In this document: positions 8,814 to 18,919 of the stretch, piece by piece
Layout of the letters: each line of letters starts with the position of its first letter
Numbering within the stretch: position 1 is the stretch's first letter
Origin: Amycolatopsis balhimycina FH 1894
Lineage (GTDB): Bacteria; Actinomycetota; Actinomycetes; Mycobacteriales; Pseudonocardiaceae
NCBI RefSeq assembly: GCF_000384295.1
Contig: NZ_KB913037.1
Span: forward strand, 7,875,533 to 7,939,532
Direction of reading: 5' to 3'
Length of the DNA stretch: 64,000 nucleotides
Made by a program: the position numbers and the translations under genes
Notes under the pieces: model-generated
What the model was told of the DNA's origin: nothing
What the model saw: only the letters and a program-made list of their open reading frames with translations
Database searches by the model: none

Positions 8814-10430
8814 GTGGCACTCAACATCGCGGATCTTCTGGAGCACGCCGTCGACGCCGTGCCGGAGCGCGTCGCGGTCGTGTGCGGCGACCGGCGAGTC
8901 ACCTTCGCCGAACTGGAGGCGCGGGCCAACCGGCTCGCCCACCACCTCGCCGCGCACGGCGTGGGACGCGGGTCCCACATCGGGGTCTATTCCCGCAACT
9001 CGATCGAGGCCTTGGAGGCGATGGTCGCGGCGTACAAGCTGCGCGCGATCGCCGTCAACGTCAACTACCGCTACGTGCACGGCGAACTCGTCTACCTCTT
9101 CAACGACGCCGAGATCGTGGCGCTCGTGCACGAGCGCGGGTACGCCGACAAGGTCGCGGCGGTCCTGCCGGAGGCGCCGAAACTGAAACACGTTGTCGTG
9201 ATCGACGACGGCAGTGACGGCGACTACGAACGCTACGGCGGCGTCGACTACGAAGCCGCTCTCGAAGCGCAGAGCCCCGAGCGTGACTTCGAGGAGCGCT
9301 CGGGCGACGACCTCTACATCCTCTACACCGGCGGCACCACGGGCTACCCGAAGGGCGTGCTCTGGCGGCAGGAGGACGTCTGGCGCGCGCTCGGCGGTGG
9401 GATCAACTTCGTCACCGGCGAGTACATCCCCGACGAGTGGACGCTGGCCGAGCAGGGCAAGGCCGGGAGCCTGACCCGGCTGCCCGCCGCGCCGCTGATC
9501 CACGGCGCCGCGCAGTGGGCCGCGTTCGGCGCGCTGTTCACCGGCAGCCCGGTGGTGTTCGTGCCGCGCTTCGACGCCCACGAGATCTGGAAAGCCGTGC
9601 AGGAGCACAAGGTCCAGGTCCTCACGATCGTCGGCGACGCGATGGCGCGGCCGCTCATCGAGGCCTACCGCGAGGGCGATTACGACGCTTCTTCGATCGT
9701 CGCCGTGTCGAGCCACGCCGCGCTGTTCTCGCAGTCGGTGAAGCAGGAGTTCGTCGAGCTGGTCCCGAACGCCGTGATCACCGACGCCATCGGCTCGTCG
9801 GAGAGCGGCTTCACCGGGATCGGCATGGTGGCCAAGGGCTCCGACCACAGCGCCGGCCCCCGGGTGAACTTCGGCAAGGACGCGATCCTGCTCGACGACG
9901 ACGGCAACCTCGTCGAGAAGAAGCCCGGCGCCGTCGGGCTGATCGGCCGCCGCGGGCACGTCCCGCTCGGCTACTACGGCGATCCCGAGAAGAGCAAGAA
10001 GATCTTCGTCGAGGTCGACGGCGTCCGGTACGTCGTCCCGGGCGACTACGCCCGCTACGAGGAAGACGGCACCGTCACGCTGCTCGGCCGGGGCTCCCAG
10101 TGCGTCAACACCGGCGGCGAGAAGGTCTACCCGGAAGAGGTCGAAGGGGCGCTCAAGTCGCACCCCGACGTCTTCGACGCGCTCGTCATCGGCGTCCCGG
10201 ACGAGCGGCTCGGCCAGCGCGTCGCCGCCGTGATCCAGCTCCGGGACGGCGCCGCAGGAGATCTCGCCGCGATCGAAGAGCACGTCCGCGGCGAGATCGC
10301 CGGGTACAAGGTGCCGCGCACGGTGTGGCTCGCCGACGAGATCGGCCGCTCGCCCAGCGGCAAACCGGACTACCCGTGGGCCCAGCGCTACGCGGCCGAG
10401 CACGAACCGGCCACGGCCCAGCCCGTCTGA
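8814..10430 (+). CDS. fadD19: FadD19-like steroid side-chain CoA ligase
   Basis: This acyl-adenylate-forming enzyme has 538 residues. It activates a sterol side-chain carboxylate with ATP and CoA. Visible motifs are the P-loop [11 protein letters not shown], the adenine-binding SSESGFTG region, [10 protein letters not shown], and the C-terminal KVYPEEVE and SGKPDY with the catalytic Lys. The start GTG at 8814 gives [20 protein letters not shown], matching the known FadD19 N-terminus; a more upstream ATG (8796) would lie inside the KstR box. In Rhodococcus FadD19 is essential for C-24-branched sterol side chains. It is followed after 13 bases by the nitronate monooxygenase-like gene, probably co-transcribed. 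Confidence 0.9.
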   Translation: MALNIADLLEHAVDAVPERVAVVCGDRRVTFAELEARANRLAHHLAAHGVGRGSHIGVYSRNSIEALEAMVAAYKLRAIAVNVNYRYVHGELVYLFNDAEIVALVHERGYADKVAAVLPEAPKLKHVVVIDDGSDGDYERYGGVDYEAALEAQSPERDFEERSGDDLYILYTGGTTGYPKGVLWRQEDVWRALGGGINFVTGEYIPDEWTLAEQGKAGSLTRLPAAPLIHGAAQWAAFGALFTGSPVVFVPRFDAHEIWKAVQEHKVQVLTIVGDAMARPLIEAYREGDYDASSIVAVSSHAALFSQSVKQEFVELVPNAVITDAIGSSESGFTGIGMVAKGSDHSAGPRVNFGKDAILLDDDGNLVEKKPGAVGLIGRRGHVPLGYYGDPEKSKKIFVEVDGVRYVVPGDYARYEEDGTVTLLGRGSQCVNTGGEKVYPEEVEGALKSHPDVFDALVIGVPDERLGQRVAAVIQLRDGAAGDLAAIEEHVRGEIAGYKVPRTVWLADEIGRSPSGKPDYPWAQRYAAEHEPATAQPV

Positions 10431-10443
10431 GGAGGACAACAGA

Positions 10444-11544
10444 GTGCGGACACCCCTGTGCGACCGGCTCGGCATCGACCTGCCGATCATCGGGTTCACG
10501 CCCTCGGAGCACGTCGCCGCGGCACTCAGCCGTGCCGGCGGGCTCGGCGTGCTCGGCTGCGTCCGGTTCAACGACGCCGCCGAACTCGACCGGGTGCTGA
10601 CCTGGATGGACGAGAACACCGGCGGGAAGCCCTACGGCGTCGACATCGTGATGCCGGCGAAGATTCCGGCTGAAGGCACCCAGGTCGACCTGGCGAAGCA
10701 CATCCCGGAGGGCCACCGCGCGTTCGTCGACAAAGTGCTGCGGGACCTTTCGGTGCCGCCGCTGCCCGACGACACCGACGAGCGCGCGGGCGTCCTCGGC
10801 TGGCTGCACTCGGTCGCCCGGTCGCACGTCGAGGTCGCGCTCAACCACCCGATCAAGCTGATCGCCAACGCCCTCGGCTCGCCGCCGGCGGACGTGATCG
10901 GCCAGTGCCACGATCGCGGGGTGCCGGTGGCGGCGCTCGCCGGGAAGGCCGAACACGCGGTGCGGCACGTCGAAAACGGCGTCGACTTCGTGGTCGCGCA
11001 AGGCTACGAAGCCGGCGGCCACACCGGCGAGATCGCGTCCATGGTGCTGGTGCCGGAGATCGTCGACGCCGTCGACGTGCCGGTGCTCGCCGCGGGCGGG
11101 ATCGGTTCCGGCCGCCAGGTGGCCGCGGCGCTCGCGCTCGGCGCTTCCGGCGTCTGGATGGGCTCGATGTGGCTCGCCACCGAGGAGTACCTGCAGACGA
11201 TGGGCGAGTCGGTGGCGATGCAGCAGGCGCTCGTCGCGGCGTCGTCGTCGGACACCGTGCGGACGCGGATCTACACCGGCAAGCCGGCGCGGCTGCTGAA
11301 GACCCGCTGGACCGAGGCGTGGGCCGCGGCCGACGCGCCCGAGCCGCTGCCGATGCCGCTGCAGAACCTGCTGGTTTCCCACGCCCACAACCGGATCCAC
11401 GCGGCGAACGATCCGAGCGTGGTGTCGATGCCGGTCGGGCAGATCGTCGGCCGGATGAACCAGGTCCGCCCGGTCGCCGACGTCGTCGCCGAGCTCGTCG
11501 CCGGCTACGAAGAAGCGCTTTCCCGCCTCGACAAGACCCGCTGA
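10444..11544 (+). CDS. nitronate monooxygenase family flavoprotein (Rv1533-like)
   Basis: This TIM-barrel FMN enzyme of 366 residues belongs to the nitronate monooxygenase/2-nitropropane dioxygenase family. It contains the family core [13 protein letters not shown], the phosphate-binding [20 protein letters not shown] and [13 protein letters not shown]. The sequence resembles M. tuberculosis Rv1533 more than IpdC (Rv3553), as I recall them. GAGGAGG precedes the GTG start, only 13 bases after fadD19, so it is likely in the KstR-controlled transcript. Real substrates of this subgroup are unknown; oxidation or reduction of a steroid intermediate is a possibility but not shown. Confidence 0.82.
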   Translation: MRTPLCDRLGIDLPIIGFTPSEHVAAALSRAGGLGVLGCVRFNDAAELDRVLTWMDENTGGKPYGVDIVMPAKIPAEGTQVDLAKHIPEGHRAFVDKVLRDLSVPPLPDDTDERAGVLGWLHSVARSHVEVALNHPIKLIANALGSPPADVIGQCHDRGVPVAALAGKAEHAVRHVENGVDFVVAQGYEAGGHTGEIASMVLVPEIVDAVDVPVLAAGGIGSGRQVAAALALGASGVWMGSMWLATEEYLQTMGESVAMQQALVAASSSDTVRTRIYTGKPARLLKTRWTEAWAAADAPEPLPMPLQNLLVSHAHNRIHAANDPSVVSMPVGQIVGRMNQVRPVADVVAELVAGYEEALSRLDKTR

Positions 11545-11547
11545 AAG

Positions 11548-11598
11548 CCGTGAATGGCACATTGAGGGACTTCAAGTCCCTCAATGTGCCATTCACGG
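11548..11598. terminator. long palindromic terminator, member of a dispersed family
   Basis: Perfect 25-base arms (11548-11572 and 11574-11598) meet at a 1-base centre. The arm core is GTGAATGGCACATTGAGGGA. It begins 4 bases after the stop of the NMO gene and lies just past the convergent protease stop. The same core recurs at 53985-54043. Confidence 0.8.
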
Positions 11599-11607
11599 AC
11601 TTGCCGT

Positions 11608-12471
<864 letters not shown>

Positions 12472-12538
12472 CTACATCAGGTGGTCACAGACGGGACAAC
12501 CGACTTTCTTCGGATCTTTCGGGCGGTTGGGTGATTTC

Positions 12539-13756
12539 TCACCGGCGCATCCGACGAAGGCCGTAGGCCGAACTGCCCAGCAGGAGCGCGCCGCAGCCGG
12601 CCAGCACCGACGGCAGCGGCAGGCTGAAGGCCAGCACCACGCACCCGGCCAGGCCGAGCACGGCGATCGCCCGGACCTTCCCGCTCAGCGTGAACGCCGC
12701 GGCGTTGGCGATCGCGTAGTACGTCAGCACGGCGAAGGACGAGAAGCCGATCGCGGCGCGCAGGTCGATCGACGCGGCGAGCACGGCGACGACGAGCCCG
12801 ACGGCGAGCTCGGCCCGGTGCGGCACGTTGTAGCGCGGGTGCACGGCGGCGAGGAACCGGGGCAGGTGGCCGTCGCGGCTCATCGCCAGCGTCGTGCGCG
12901 AGACGCCGAGGATGAGCGCGAGCAGCGAGCCGAGCGCGGCCAGCGCCGCGCCGACCCGGACGACCGGCGCGAGCCACCCCGGGACGGCCGCCGCGATCGG
13001 GTCCGGGCTCGCGGCGAGCGCGGCCGGGCCGAGCCGGACGAGCAGCAGCACCGCCAGCGCGGCGTAGACCACGAGCGTGATGCCGAGGGCGAGCGGGATG
13101 GCGCGGGGGATGGTCCGGGCCGGGTCGCGGACCTCCTCGCCGAGCGTCGCGAGCCGCGCGTACCCGGCGAAGGCGAAGAAGAGCAGCCCCGCCGCTTCGA
13201 GGACGCCCCCGCCGCCGGGCCAGGCGACGAGCGGGCCGCCGGCGTGCGGTCCCGAGGCCATCGTCACCGCCGCGGCGGTCAGCACGAGCAGGGTGCACGA
13301 CACGATCACCCGGGTCGCCAGCGCGGACCGGTGCACGCCGAAGTAGTTGACTCCCGTGAGCGCGGCGACGACCGCGACGGCGAGCACGCTCCGCCACGGC
13401 TGCCCGAGCCCGGGCGCGGAGTAGGCGACGACGGTCAGCGTCATCGCGGCGCAGCTGGCCGTCTTCCCGGTGACGAATCCCCAGCCGGCGAGATAACCCC
13501 AGAATTCACCGAGCCTTTCCCGGCCGTAAATGTAGGTGCCCCCGGATTCCGGATAAATCGCGGCCAAGCGCGCCGACGACGTCGCATTGCAGTACGCGAC
13601 GACGGCCGCCACGACCAGCGCGATCAGCAGCCCGGCCCCTGCCGCGCGCGCCGCCGGGGCGAACGCGGCGAACACGCCGGCGCCGATCATCGAGCCGAGG
13701 CCCAGGAAAACCGCGTCGGCGAGACCGAGCCGGCGAACCAATGGGGTCGAACGCAT
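12539..13756 (-). CDS. APC family amino-acid permease
   Basis: This membrane protein of 405 residues has about 12 hydrophobic segments and the APC hallmark GLGSMIGAGVFAAF in the first helix (residues 18-31). Further signatures are ESGGTYIYGRERLGEFWGYL and FFAFAGYARLATLGEEVRDP. It would import an amino acid or amine by proton symport. The ATG at 13756 is preceded by GGAGGA. It is divergent from a GntR/HutC regulator 80 bases away, which is the natural candidate for its control. Substrate is not predictable from the sequence. Confidence 0.85.
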   Translation of the reverse strand: MRSTPLVRRLGLADAVFLGLGSMIGAGVFAAFAPAARAAGAGLLIALVVAAVVAYCNATSSARLAAIYPESGGTYIYGRERLGEFWGYLAGWGFVTGKTASCAAMTLTVVAYSAPGLGQPWRSVLAVAVVAALTGVNYFGVHRSALATRVIVSCTLLVLTAAAVTMASGPHAGGPLVAWPGGGGVLEAAGLLFFAFAGYARLATLGEEVRDPARTIPRAIPLALGITLVVYAALAVLLLVRLGPAALAASPDPIAAAVPGWLAPVVRVGAALAALGSLLALILGVSRTTLAMSRDGHLPRFLAAVHPRYNVPHRAELAVGLVVAVLAASIDLRAAIGFSSFAVLTYYAIANAAAFTLSGKVRAIAVLGLAGCVVLAFSLPLPSVLAGCGALLLGSSAYGLRRMRR

Positions 13757-13836
13757 CCGGGTGATCCTCCGTGTGACAGCCGTGTTAATCGCCACAGCGA
13801 ACCATGGCACGCGGGGAAACGAATAGGGTCGATTCC

Positions 13837-14589
13837 GTGCCCGCCCCTTCGCCCCATTCCCGCCTGTCCGCCGACGGCCCCGTCCTCGACGGGATTCCCG
13901 AGCACGGCCGTGTCCCGCGGTATTACGCGGTCAAGGTCGAGCTGCTGGCGGTGATCGCGGAACTCGGCGAAGGCGCGGTGCTGCCCACGGAACGGGAATT
14001 GTGCGAACGGTTCGAAGTGTCGAGGGCGACGGTACGGCAGGCGGTGGGAGAGCTGGTGCTCGAGGGCAAGCTCAGCCGCCGCCAGGGGAGCGGCACGTAC
14101 GTCGCCGGTCCGAAGCTCGTCCAGCCGCTGGCCCTGGCCGGCTCCACCGCGGGGCCGCGGCGCCAGGGCATCCGGCCGGGCCGCGCCGTCATCACTCTGG
14201 AACGGCGCCCGGCGGGCAGCGCGCTGGCCGCCGACCTGCGGGTCACCTCGGACGCGGAGGTGTTCCACATCGAGCGGGTCCTGCTGGCCGACGAGGAGCG
14301 GGTCGGCCTGGAGTCGACATATCTCCTCGCCGACCGGTTCCCGGGCCTCCTGGACGCGTTCGATCCCGCGTGCCTGAGCGGCGTGGTGGTCCACGGCGCC
14401 GAGGAGCGCGTCGAGACCGTGCTGGCCACCCCGCGCGAAGCGCTCCTGATCGGCACCAACCCGGCCCTGCCGATGTTGCTCACGCACCGCGTCGCGTGGG
14501 GGCCGGACGGCACGCCGTTCGAGCGCGCGCGTTCGCTCTACCGCGGCGACCGGCTCAGCTTCCTGACCCGCCTGGGCCGCGCCGACTGA
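13837..14589 (+). CDS. GntR-family (HutC/UTRA type) transcriptional regulator
   Basis: This regulator has 250 residues. Residues about 30-100 form the GntR winged helix, with LPTERELCERFEVSRATVRQ as recognition region and GKLSRRQGSGTYVAGP as wing. The rest is a UTRA ligand-binding domain (ERRPAGSALAADL, LESTYLLADRFPGL, ERARSLYRGDR). UTRA domains sense small molecules such as amino acids or sugar phosphates. The gene is divergent from the APC permease and probably represses it. I prefer the GTG at 13837; an ATG at 13804 is also in frame but neither has a strong ribosome site. Confidence 0.85.
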   Translation: MPAPSPHSRLSADGPVLDGIPEHGRVPRYYAVKVELLAVIAELGEGAVLPTERELCERFEVSRATVRQAVGELVLEGKLSRRQGSGTYVAGPKLVQPLALAGSTAGPRRQGIRPGRAVITLERRPAGSALAADLRVTSDAEVFHIERVLLADEERVGLESTYLLADRFPGLLDAFDPACLSGVVVHGAEERVETVLATPREALLIGTNPALPMLLTHRVAWGPDGTPFERARSLYRGDRLSFLTRLGRAD

Positions 14590-14603
14590 CCGGCGCCCGG
14601 ATG

Positions 14604-14629
14604 CAACCCGGCGCGCGTCCGTTCCGTCT
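14604..14629 (+). promoter_or_regulatory. ECF-sigma-like promoter of the first lipoprotein gene
   Basis: CAAC (14604-14607) and CGTCT (14625-14629) are 17 bases apart, resembling the AAC...CGTC promoters used by extracytoplasmic-function sigma factors. Only 7 bases separate CGTCT from the ATG, so the transcript should begin at or next to the start codon. The paralogue downstream has the same layout. Confidence 0.5.
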
Positions 14630-14636
14630 GGCAGGT

Positions 14637-15164
14637 ATGCGTACCACGGTGAAACTGCTGGGGACCGGCCTGCTGCTGCTCACGGTGACCGCCTGCGCGG
14701 CGAATACCGGCGCCGGCGCCCCCGCGGCGAGCGGCCCCGGGGCCGGGACGTCGTTGACCGGCTCCTCGGCACCCCCCACGTCACCGACCGTGCCCGGGAC
14801 GGTGATCCCGCCGGCCGGCCCGCCGCCGTCGCAGACCGTCGGGCGCCCGACGCAGGGGATTGCGCCGGGTGACGACGTCGTGGCCGAGACGCAGGTCGAC
14901 GCCCGTGGGCTGCCCGAGGGCTACCCGCGCAGCCTCTTCCGGAGCATCGACGGCCGGACGCTGACCCTGCAGGCCGAGGAGGGCGGCTGCCGCCGCGTCT
15001 CGGCGCGCGTCGGCGACCAGGCGGCGCAGCAGGTGGTCGTGCTGGTCACCGTCACCTCCGCGCCGAAGGGCCAGATGTGCCCCGACTACATCAAGGAGAT
15101 CCGGATCCCCCTGCCGCTCTCCGAGTCGCTCGGTACGCGCACGGTCGTCCTCCGCCAGGGCTGA
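14637..15164 (+). CDS. putative lipoprotein, paralogue A
   Basis: This protein of 175 residues starts MRTTVKLLGTGLLLLTVTAC, a lipoprotein signal with lipobox LTVTAC (Cys20). A low-complexity Ser/Pro/Thr/Gly linker (to about residue 75) leads to a compact C-terminal domain of about 100 residues with two Cys (EEGGCRR and GQMCPDY), probably disulfide-bonded. No known family is recognised. The next gene encodes a paralogue of exactly the same length. There is no ribosome site; the promoter position suggests leaderless translation. Confidence 0.75.
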   Translation: MRTTVKLLGTGLLLLTVTACAANTGAGAPAASGPGAGTSLTGSSAPPTSPTVPGTVIPPAGPPPSQTVGRPTQGIAPGDDVVAETQVDARGLPEGYPRSLFRSIDGRTLTLQAEEGGCRRVSARVGDQAAQQVVVLVTVTSAPKGQMCPDYIKEIRIPLPLSESLGTRTVVLRQG

Positions 15165-15231
15165 ACCCCCCTCGACGCTGGGAGGGCGGCGCCGGGATGC
15201 CCGGGGACGCCCTCCCAGACCATGTCCCGTG

Positions 15232-15258
15232 CAACCCCGCGGCGCCCCCGTTCCGTCT
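15232..15258 (+). promoter_or_regulatory. ECF-sigma-like promoter of the second lipoprotein gene
   Basis: CAAC (15232-15235) and CGTCT (15254-15258), 18 bases apart, again 7 bases before the ATG. The flank CCGTTCCGTCT is identical to the upstream copy. Confidence 0.5.
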
Positions 15259-15265
15259 TAGCGGC

Positions 15266-15793
15266 ATGAGGTACTCAGCGAAGGTGGCCGGGACAGGTGT
15301 GCTCCTGCTGATGGTGACGGCCTGTGCCGGCCCGGACATGTCCACCGCCCAGCCCGCCGCGGGAGGCGACTCCGCCGCTCCCACCGGGAGTGTGTCGACA
15401 TCGCCCTCGCCGTCGCCGAGCGCATCGGTGCTGCCGGCGCCGCCGACGGCCAACCCGCCGGGCAAGCCGCGGCTCACCGTGCCCGAGGGCAGCACCCCGG
15501 TCCCGCCGGGCAAGATCGACGCGACCGCGCTGCCCAGCGGGTTCCCGCACGAGGTGTGGACGTCCAACGGCGGCACCGTACTCGACATCCGGGCCCAGGA
15601 AGGCGGCTGCGGCCACGCGCTCGGCGAGGCGGCCGAGCAGACGGGCGACCGCGTCGTGGTCAACCTGAGCGAGACCAAGGCGCAGACCGGCCAGATGTGC
15701 ACGATGGACATCCGCTACCCGGTGATCTCGGTCGCGCTCGCCGCGCCGCTGGACCAGCGCACGGTGGTGCTGAAGACAACGCCGCCGAAATAA
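15266..15793 (+). CDS. putative lipoprotein, paralogue B
   Basis: This protein of 175 residues starts MRYSAKVAGTGVLLLMVTAC (lipobox MVTAC). It has a Ser/Pro-rich linker and a C-terminal domain with the same Cys pair spacing (QEGGCGH and GQMCTMD) and the same ending type (QRTVVLK versus TRTVVLR) as paralogue A. The two genes are a tandem duplication that has diverged, with promoter and length preserved. Function unknown; probably surface-anchored. A strong terminator follows at 15808. Confidence 0.75.
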   Translation: MRYSAKVAGTGVLLLMVTACAGPDMSTAQPAAGGDSAAPTGSVSTSPSPSPSASVLPAPPTANPPGKPRLTVPEGSTPVPPGKIDATALPSGFPHEVWTSNGGTVLDIRAQEGGCGHALGEAAEQTGDRVVVNLSETKAQTGQMCTMDIRYPVISVALAAPLDQRTVVLKTTPPK

Positions 15794-15807
15794 CCGCGCT
15801 CGACGCC

Positions 15808-15836
15808 ACGGCCCCGGAGACCTTCTCCGGGGCCGT
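15808..15836 (+). terminator. Rho-independent terminator after the lipoprotein pair
   Basis: Perfect 13-base arms (ACGGCCCCGGAGA, 15808-15820, and its complement, 15824-15836) with a 3-base loop are followed by TTTCGT. Confidence 0.8.
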
Positions 15837-15994
15837 TTTCGTGCGGCGAGTCCGCAGTGGACGGTTCGGCATTGGTCCGGACCAGGTCAGAGCACGGTTG
15901 TCGAAGTTGTCGAAAATTGTCAGCGCTCCCGGTGAACCGCCGCGGTGACCGGGCCGTGTCCCCGGGTGAGGTGGTGATCAGAGAGGAGGGGCCC

Positions 15995-16657
15995 ATGCCC
16001 CGGTTGAGCAGTGGTCGGCACCGCAAGCAGGCGACCGTCGGATTGGCCGCGTTGCTGGGGGTCGCCGGCGTCACCGCGACGGCCATCGCGCTGAGCAGTC
16101 CCGCGGGCAACGCCGCCGAAGCGCCCAAGGAGAACTGCGCGGGACTCGACACCGCGTTGCAGAACAACCTGACCTTCATCGCGGGCCAGCAGGCGAACCC
16201 GGACGCGCAGTCGGCCGCGCGGATCGCCAACCGGCAGGCCGTGGTGGACCAGATCCAGCAGCGGCGGCAGGTCGCGGGCTGCGCGGCGAACGTCGCGGCG
16301 AACAACGGCCAGGCCGCCGCCGCGCCCGGCAACTCCGGCAGCGCGCCGGGCAAGGCCCAGGCGCCCGGTCAGCAGAAGAAGCAGGACCAGGGCGCGGCTG
16401 CGCAGAAGGGCGGCGTCGTGTGCGCCGGTTCGACCGTGACGCTCTCGGGGGAGGGCGGCGCGCCGGCCGCGTCGAGCAACCAGTTCCCGGCGGGGACGAA
16501 GCTGAAGGTGACGAACCTGGACAACTCGAAGTCCACGACGGTGACGGTGACGTCGGTGTCGGGCAGCTGCACGCTGCTCAACAACGCGGCCTTCGAACAG
16601 GTTCGGGAACCCGGAAAGTTCCTCATCCGGCGCGCGCGGATCGAGCGCGTCGGCTGA
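15995..16657 (+). CDS. secreted protein with RlpA-like double-psi beta-barrel domain
   Basis: This precursor has 220 residues. The N-terminus has a basic start and hydrophobic core ending near SSPAGNAAEA, a typical Sec signal. A helical segment (about residues 45-95; NLTFIAGQQANPDAQ, QAVVDQIQQRRQVAGC) is followed by a Gly/Ala/Gln linker. The last 80 residues (FPAGTKLKVTNLDNSKSTTV, EQVREPGKFLIRRARIE) resemble the double-psi beta-barrel of RlpA and expansin-like proteins, which act on peptidoglycan. Whether the catalytic residues are kept is unclear, so a binding role is equally possible. GAGGAGG precedes the ATG. Confidence 0.72.
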   Translation: MPRLSSGRHRKQATVGLAALLGVAGVTATAIALSSPAGNAAEAPKENCAGLDTALQNNLTFIAGQQANPDAQSAARIANRQAVVDQIQQRRQVAGCAANVAANNGQAAAAPGNSGSAPGKAQAPGQQKKQDQGAAAQKGGVVCAGSTVTLSGEGGAPAASSNQFPAGTKLKVTNLDNSKSTTVTVTSVSGSCTLLNNAAFEQVREPGKFLIRRARIERVG

Positions 16658-16712
16658 GGGATCGGGAAGGAAGGGGGCACCGGTGGCGGGCCGGTGTCCC
16701 TTCTCCGGGCCA

Positions 16713-16751
16713 GAAGCGGCCTTCTGTCCTTTGTGGACGGAAGGCCGCTTC
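16713..16751. terminator. bidirectional hairpin between the RlpA-like gene and fumarase
   Basis: 17-base arms (16713-16729 and 16735-16751; GAAGCGGCCTTCTGTCC) pair with a single G-T wobble around a 5-base loop. It lies between two convergent genes. Confidence 0.72.
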
Positions 16752-16756
16752 GCCTG

Positions 16757-18409
16757 TCAGCGGAAGCTGATCTGCAGCACCGGATCGCCGGTGCTGGCGA
16801 AGAAGTCGTTGCCCTTGTCGTCGATGACGATGAACGCCGGGAAGTCCTCGACCTCGATCTTCCAGACGGCCTCCATGCCGAGCTCGGCGTACTCGAGGAC
16901 GTCGACCTTCTTGATGCAGTCCTGCGCGAGCCGGGCGGCCGGGCCACCGATCGAGCCGAGGTAGAACCCGCCGTGCGCCTGGCACGCCGCGGTCACCTGC
17001 TTCGAGCGGTTTCCCTTGGCCAGCATGACGAGTGAGCCGCCGGCGGCCTGGAACTGCTCGACGTAGGAGTCCATCCGCCCGGCCGTGGTCGGCCCGAACG
17101 AGCCGGACGCGTAGCCCTCGGGCGTCTTCGCCGGGCCCGCGTAGTAGACCGGGTGGTTCTTCAGGTAGTCCGGCATCTCGTCACCGGCGTCGAGGCGTTC
17201 GGCGATCTTCGCGTGGGCGATGTCGCGGGCGACGACCAGCGGCCCGGTGAGCGAAAGCCGCGTCTTGACCGGCAGCTGCGAAAGCTGGGCGCGGATCTCG
17301 GCCATCGGCCGGTTGAGGTCGACGCTGACGACGTCGTCGGAGAGGTCTTCCTCGGTGACGTCGGGCAGGAAGCGGGCCGGGTCGCGCTCGAGCTGCTCGA
17401 TGAAGACGCCGTCGGCGGTGATCTTGGCCTTGGCCTGCCGGTCGGCCGAGCAGGAGACGGCGACGCCGACGGGACAACTGGCACCGTGCCGAGGGAGCCG
17501 GATGACGCGGACGTCGTGGCAGAAGTACTTGCCGCCGAACTGCGCGCCGATGCCGAACTGCCGGGTCATCTCCAGGACCTGCTGCTCGAGGTCCTGGTCG
17601 CGGAAGGCGTGGCCCAGCGCGGAACCCTCGGCCGGGAGGTTGTCGAGATAGCGGGCGGAGGCGAGCTTCGCGACCTTGAGGTTGAACTCCGCGGACATGC
17701 CGCCGACGACGATCGCGAGGTGGTACGGCGGGCACGCGGCGGTGCCGAGGCTGCGCAGCTTCTCGTCGAGGAAGCGGGCGAGCCGCTTCGGGTTCAGGAC
17801 GGCCTTGGTCTCCTGGTAGAGGAACGTCTTGTTGGCGCTGCCGCCGCCCTTGGCCATGAAGAGGAACTCGTAAGTCGGGTCCCCTTCTTTGTGGTACAGC
17901 TCGATCTGGGCGGGCAGGTTGGTGCCGGTGTTGCGCTCGTCCCAGAAGTTGACGGGCGCCATCTGCGAATAGCGCAGGTTCAGCTGCTGGTAGGCGTCGA
18001 AGATGCCCCGCGAAAGGGCGCGCTCGTCGTCACCGCCGGTGAGAACGCCCTCGCCGCGCTTGCCGATGACGATGGCGGTGCCGGTGTCCTGGCACATGGG
18101 GAGCACGCCCCCGGCGGAGATGGCGGCGTTGCGCAGCAGGTCCATGGCGACGAACCGGTCGTTGCCGCTGGCTTCGGGATCGTCGACGATGGCGCGCAGC
18201 TGGGCCAGGTGTGACGTGCGCAACAGGTGCTGGATGTCGGTGATGGCGGTGCGGGCCAGGGTGGTGAGCGCCGCGGGGTCGATCTTCAGGAACGTCCGCC
18301 CGGCGGCTTCGACGGTCTCGACGCCTTCGTCGGTGACCAGCCGGTACTCGGTGGTGGTGTCCTTGCCCAGCGGGAGGACTTCGGTGTGCTGAAACGTGGT
18401 GGACGGCAC
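16757..18409 (-). CDS. fumA: fumarate hydratase, class I (iron-sulfur)
   Basis: This enzyme of 550 residues converts fumarate to malate in the TCA cycle with an oxygen-sensitive 4Fe-4S cluster. Cluster-ligand Cys are visible at [16 protein letters not shown] (Cys106) and in the segments [15 protein letters not shown] and [16 protein letters not shown]. The C-terminal beta domain follows with [15 protein letters not shown] and [18 protein letters not shown]. Length is that of single-chain class I fumarases. The GTG at 18409 has an AAAGGAG site 10 bases upstream; the longer open frame upstream reads as non-coding. Confidence 0.92.
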   Translation of the reverse strand: MPSTTFQHTEVLPLGKDTTTEYRLVTDEGVETVEAAGRTFLKIDPAALTTLARTAITDIQHLLRTSHLAQLRAIVDDPEASGNDRFVAMDLLRNAAISAGGVLPMCQDTGTAIVIGKRGEGVLTGGDDERALSRGIFDAYQQLNLRYSQMAPVNFWDERNTGTNLPAQIELYHKEGDPTYEFLFMAKGGGSANKTFLYQETKAVLNPKRLARFLDEKLRSLGTAACPPYHLAIVVGGMSAEFNLKVAKLASARYLDNLPAEGSALGHAFRDQDLEQQVLEMTRQFGIGAQFGGKYFCHDVRVIRLPRHGASCPVGVAVSCSADRQAKAKITADGVFIEQLERDPARFLPDVTEEDLSDDVVSVDLNRPMAEIRAQLSQLPVKTRLSLTGPLVVARDIAHAKIAERLDAGDEMPDYLKNHPVYYAGPAKTPEGYASGSFGPTTAGRMDSYVEQFQAAGGSLVMLAKGNRSKQVTAACQAHGGFYLGSIGGPAARLAQDCIKKVDVLEYAELGMEAVWKIEVEDFPAFIVIDDKGNDFFASTGDPVLQISFR

Positions 18410-18919
18410 TGCCAGGCTCCTTTGCCAGCTCCGGGATCGGTCCACCCTACGCAGCGGCGACGTCCACACCGAAGAGGCATGCGGTGACTGTGAGACGCCC
18501 CACCCGCCCCACCCCACGAACCGGAAGAGACGGCTCGCGTACCTGGAGAGCCGGCCGGCGTACCTGGAGGGTCGGTTCGTGAGCCGACCGTCTGGTAAGT
18601 GAGCCGACGTCCGGTGCGTGGCGGAAGCTGGTCGGGAGGCCGGGTCCACCCCGACGGACCCGACCTCCCGGGGAAAGCGCCCGGATGCGTGCACATCCGA
18701 TTGCGAGGCCTGCGCCGGCACTTCGAGGCTGTCGTGACGCAGGTCATAAGTCAACGCCGCCGAACGGGTGCTGGCGGAGGGTTGCTACCCCGGCCTGTGA
18801 AGGGTGAAACGCGGTTTTCGTGGAAAATTTTCGTGCCCGGCCGAATGCCTGGTCGCCGGGGGACGGAAATGACCGAGGACGGGTGCACGATGTGCACCCG
18901 CCCTCGAACGAGAAACCGA
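18410..18919. other. intergenic region between sigB and fumA with short repeats
   Basis: This 510-base stretch has no credible gene. It must hold the fumA promoter. It contains direct repeats: GCGTACCTGGAG twice (18537-18548 and 18560-18571) and GTGAGCCGAC twice (near 18580 and 18599). The sigB terminator hairpin lies at its right end. Confidence 0.55.
18874..18906 (-). terminator. hairpin terminator after sigB
   Basis: Arms 18874-18888 and 18892-18906 (GTGCACCCGCCCTCG and its near complement, one mismatch) with a 3-base loop lie 14 bases past the sigB stop. Confidence 0.65.
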
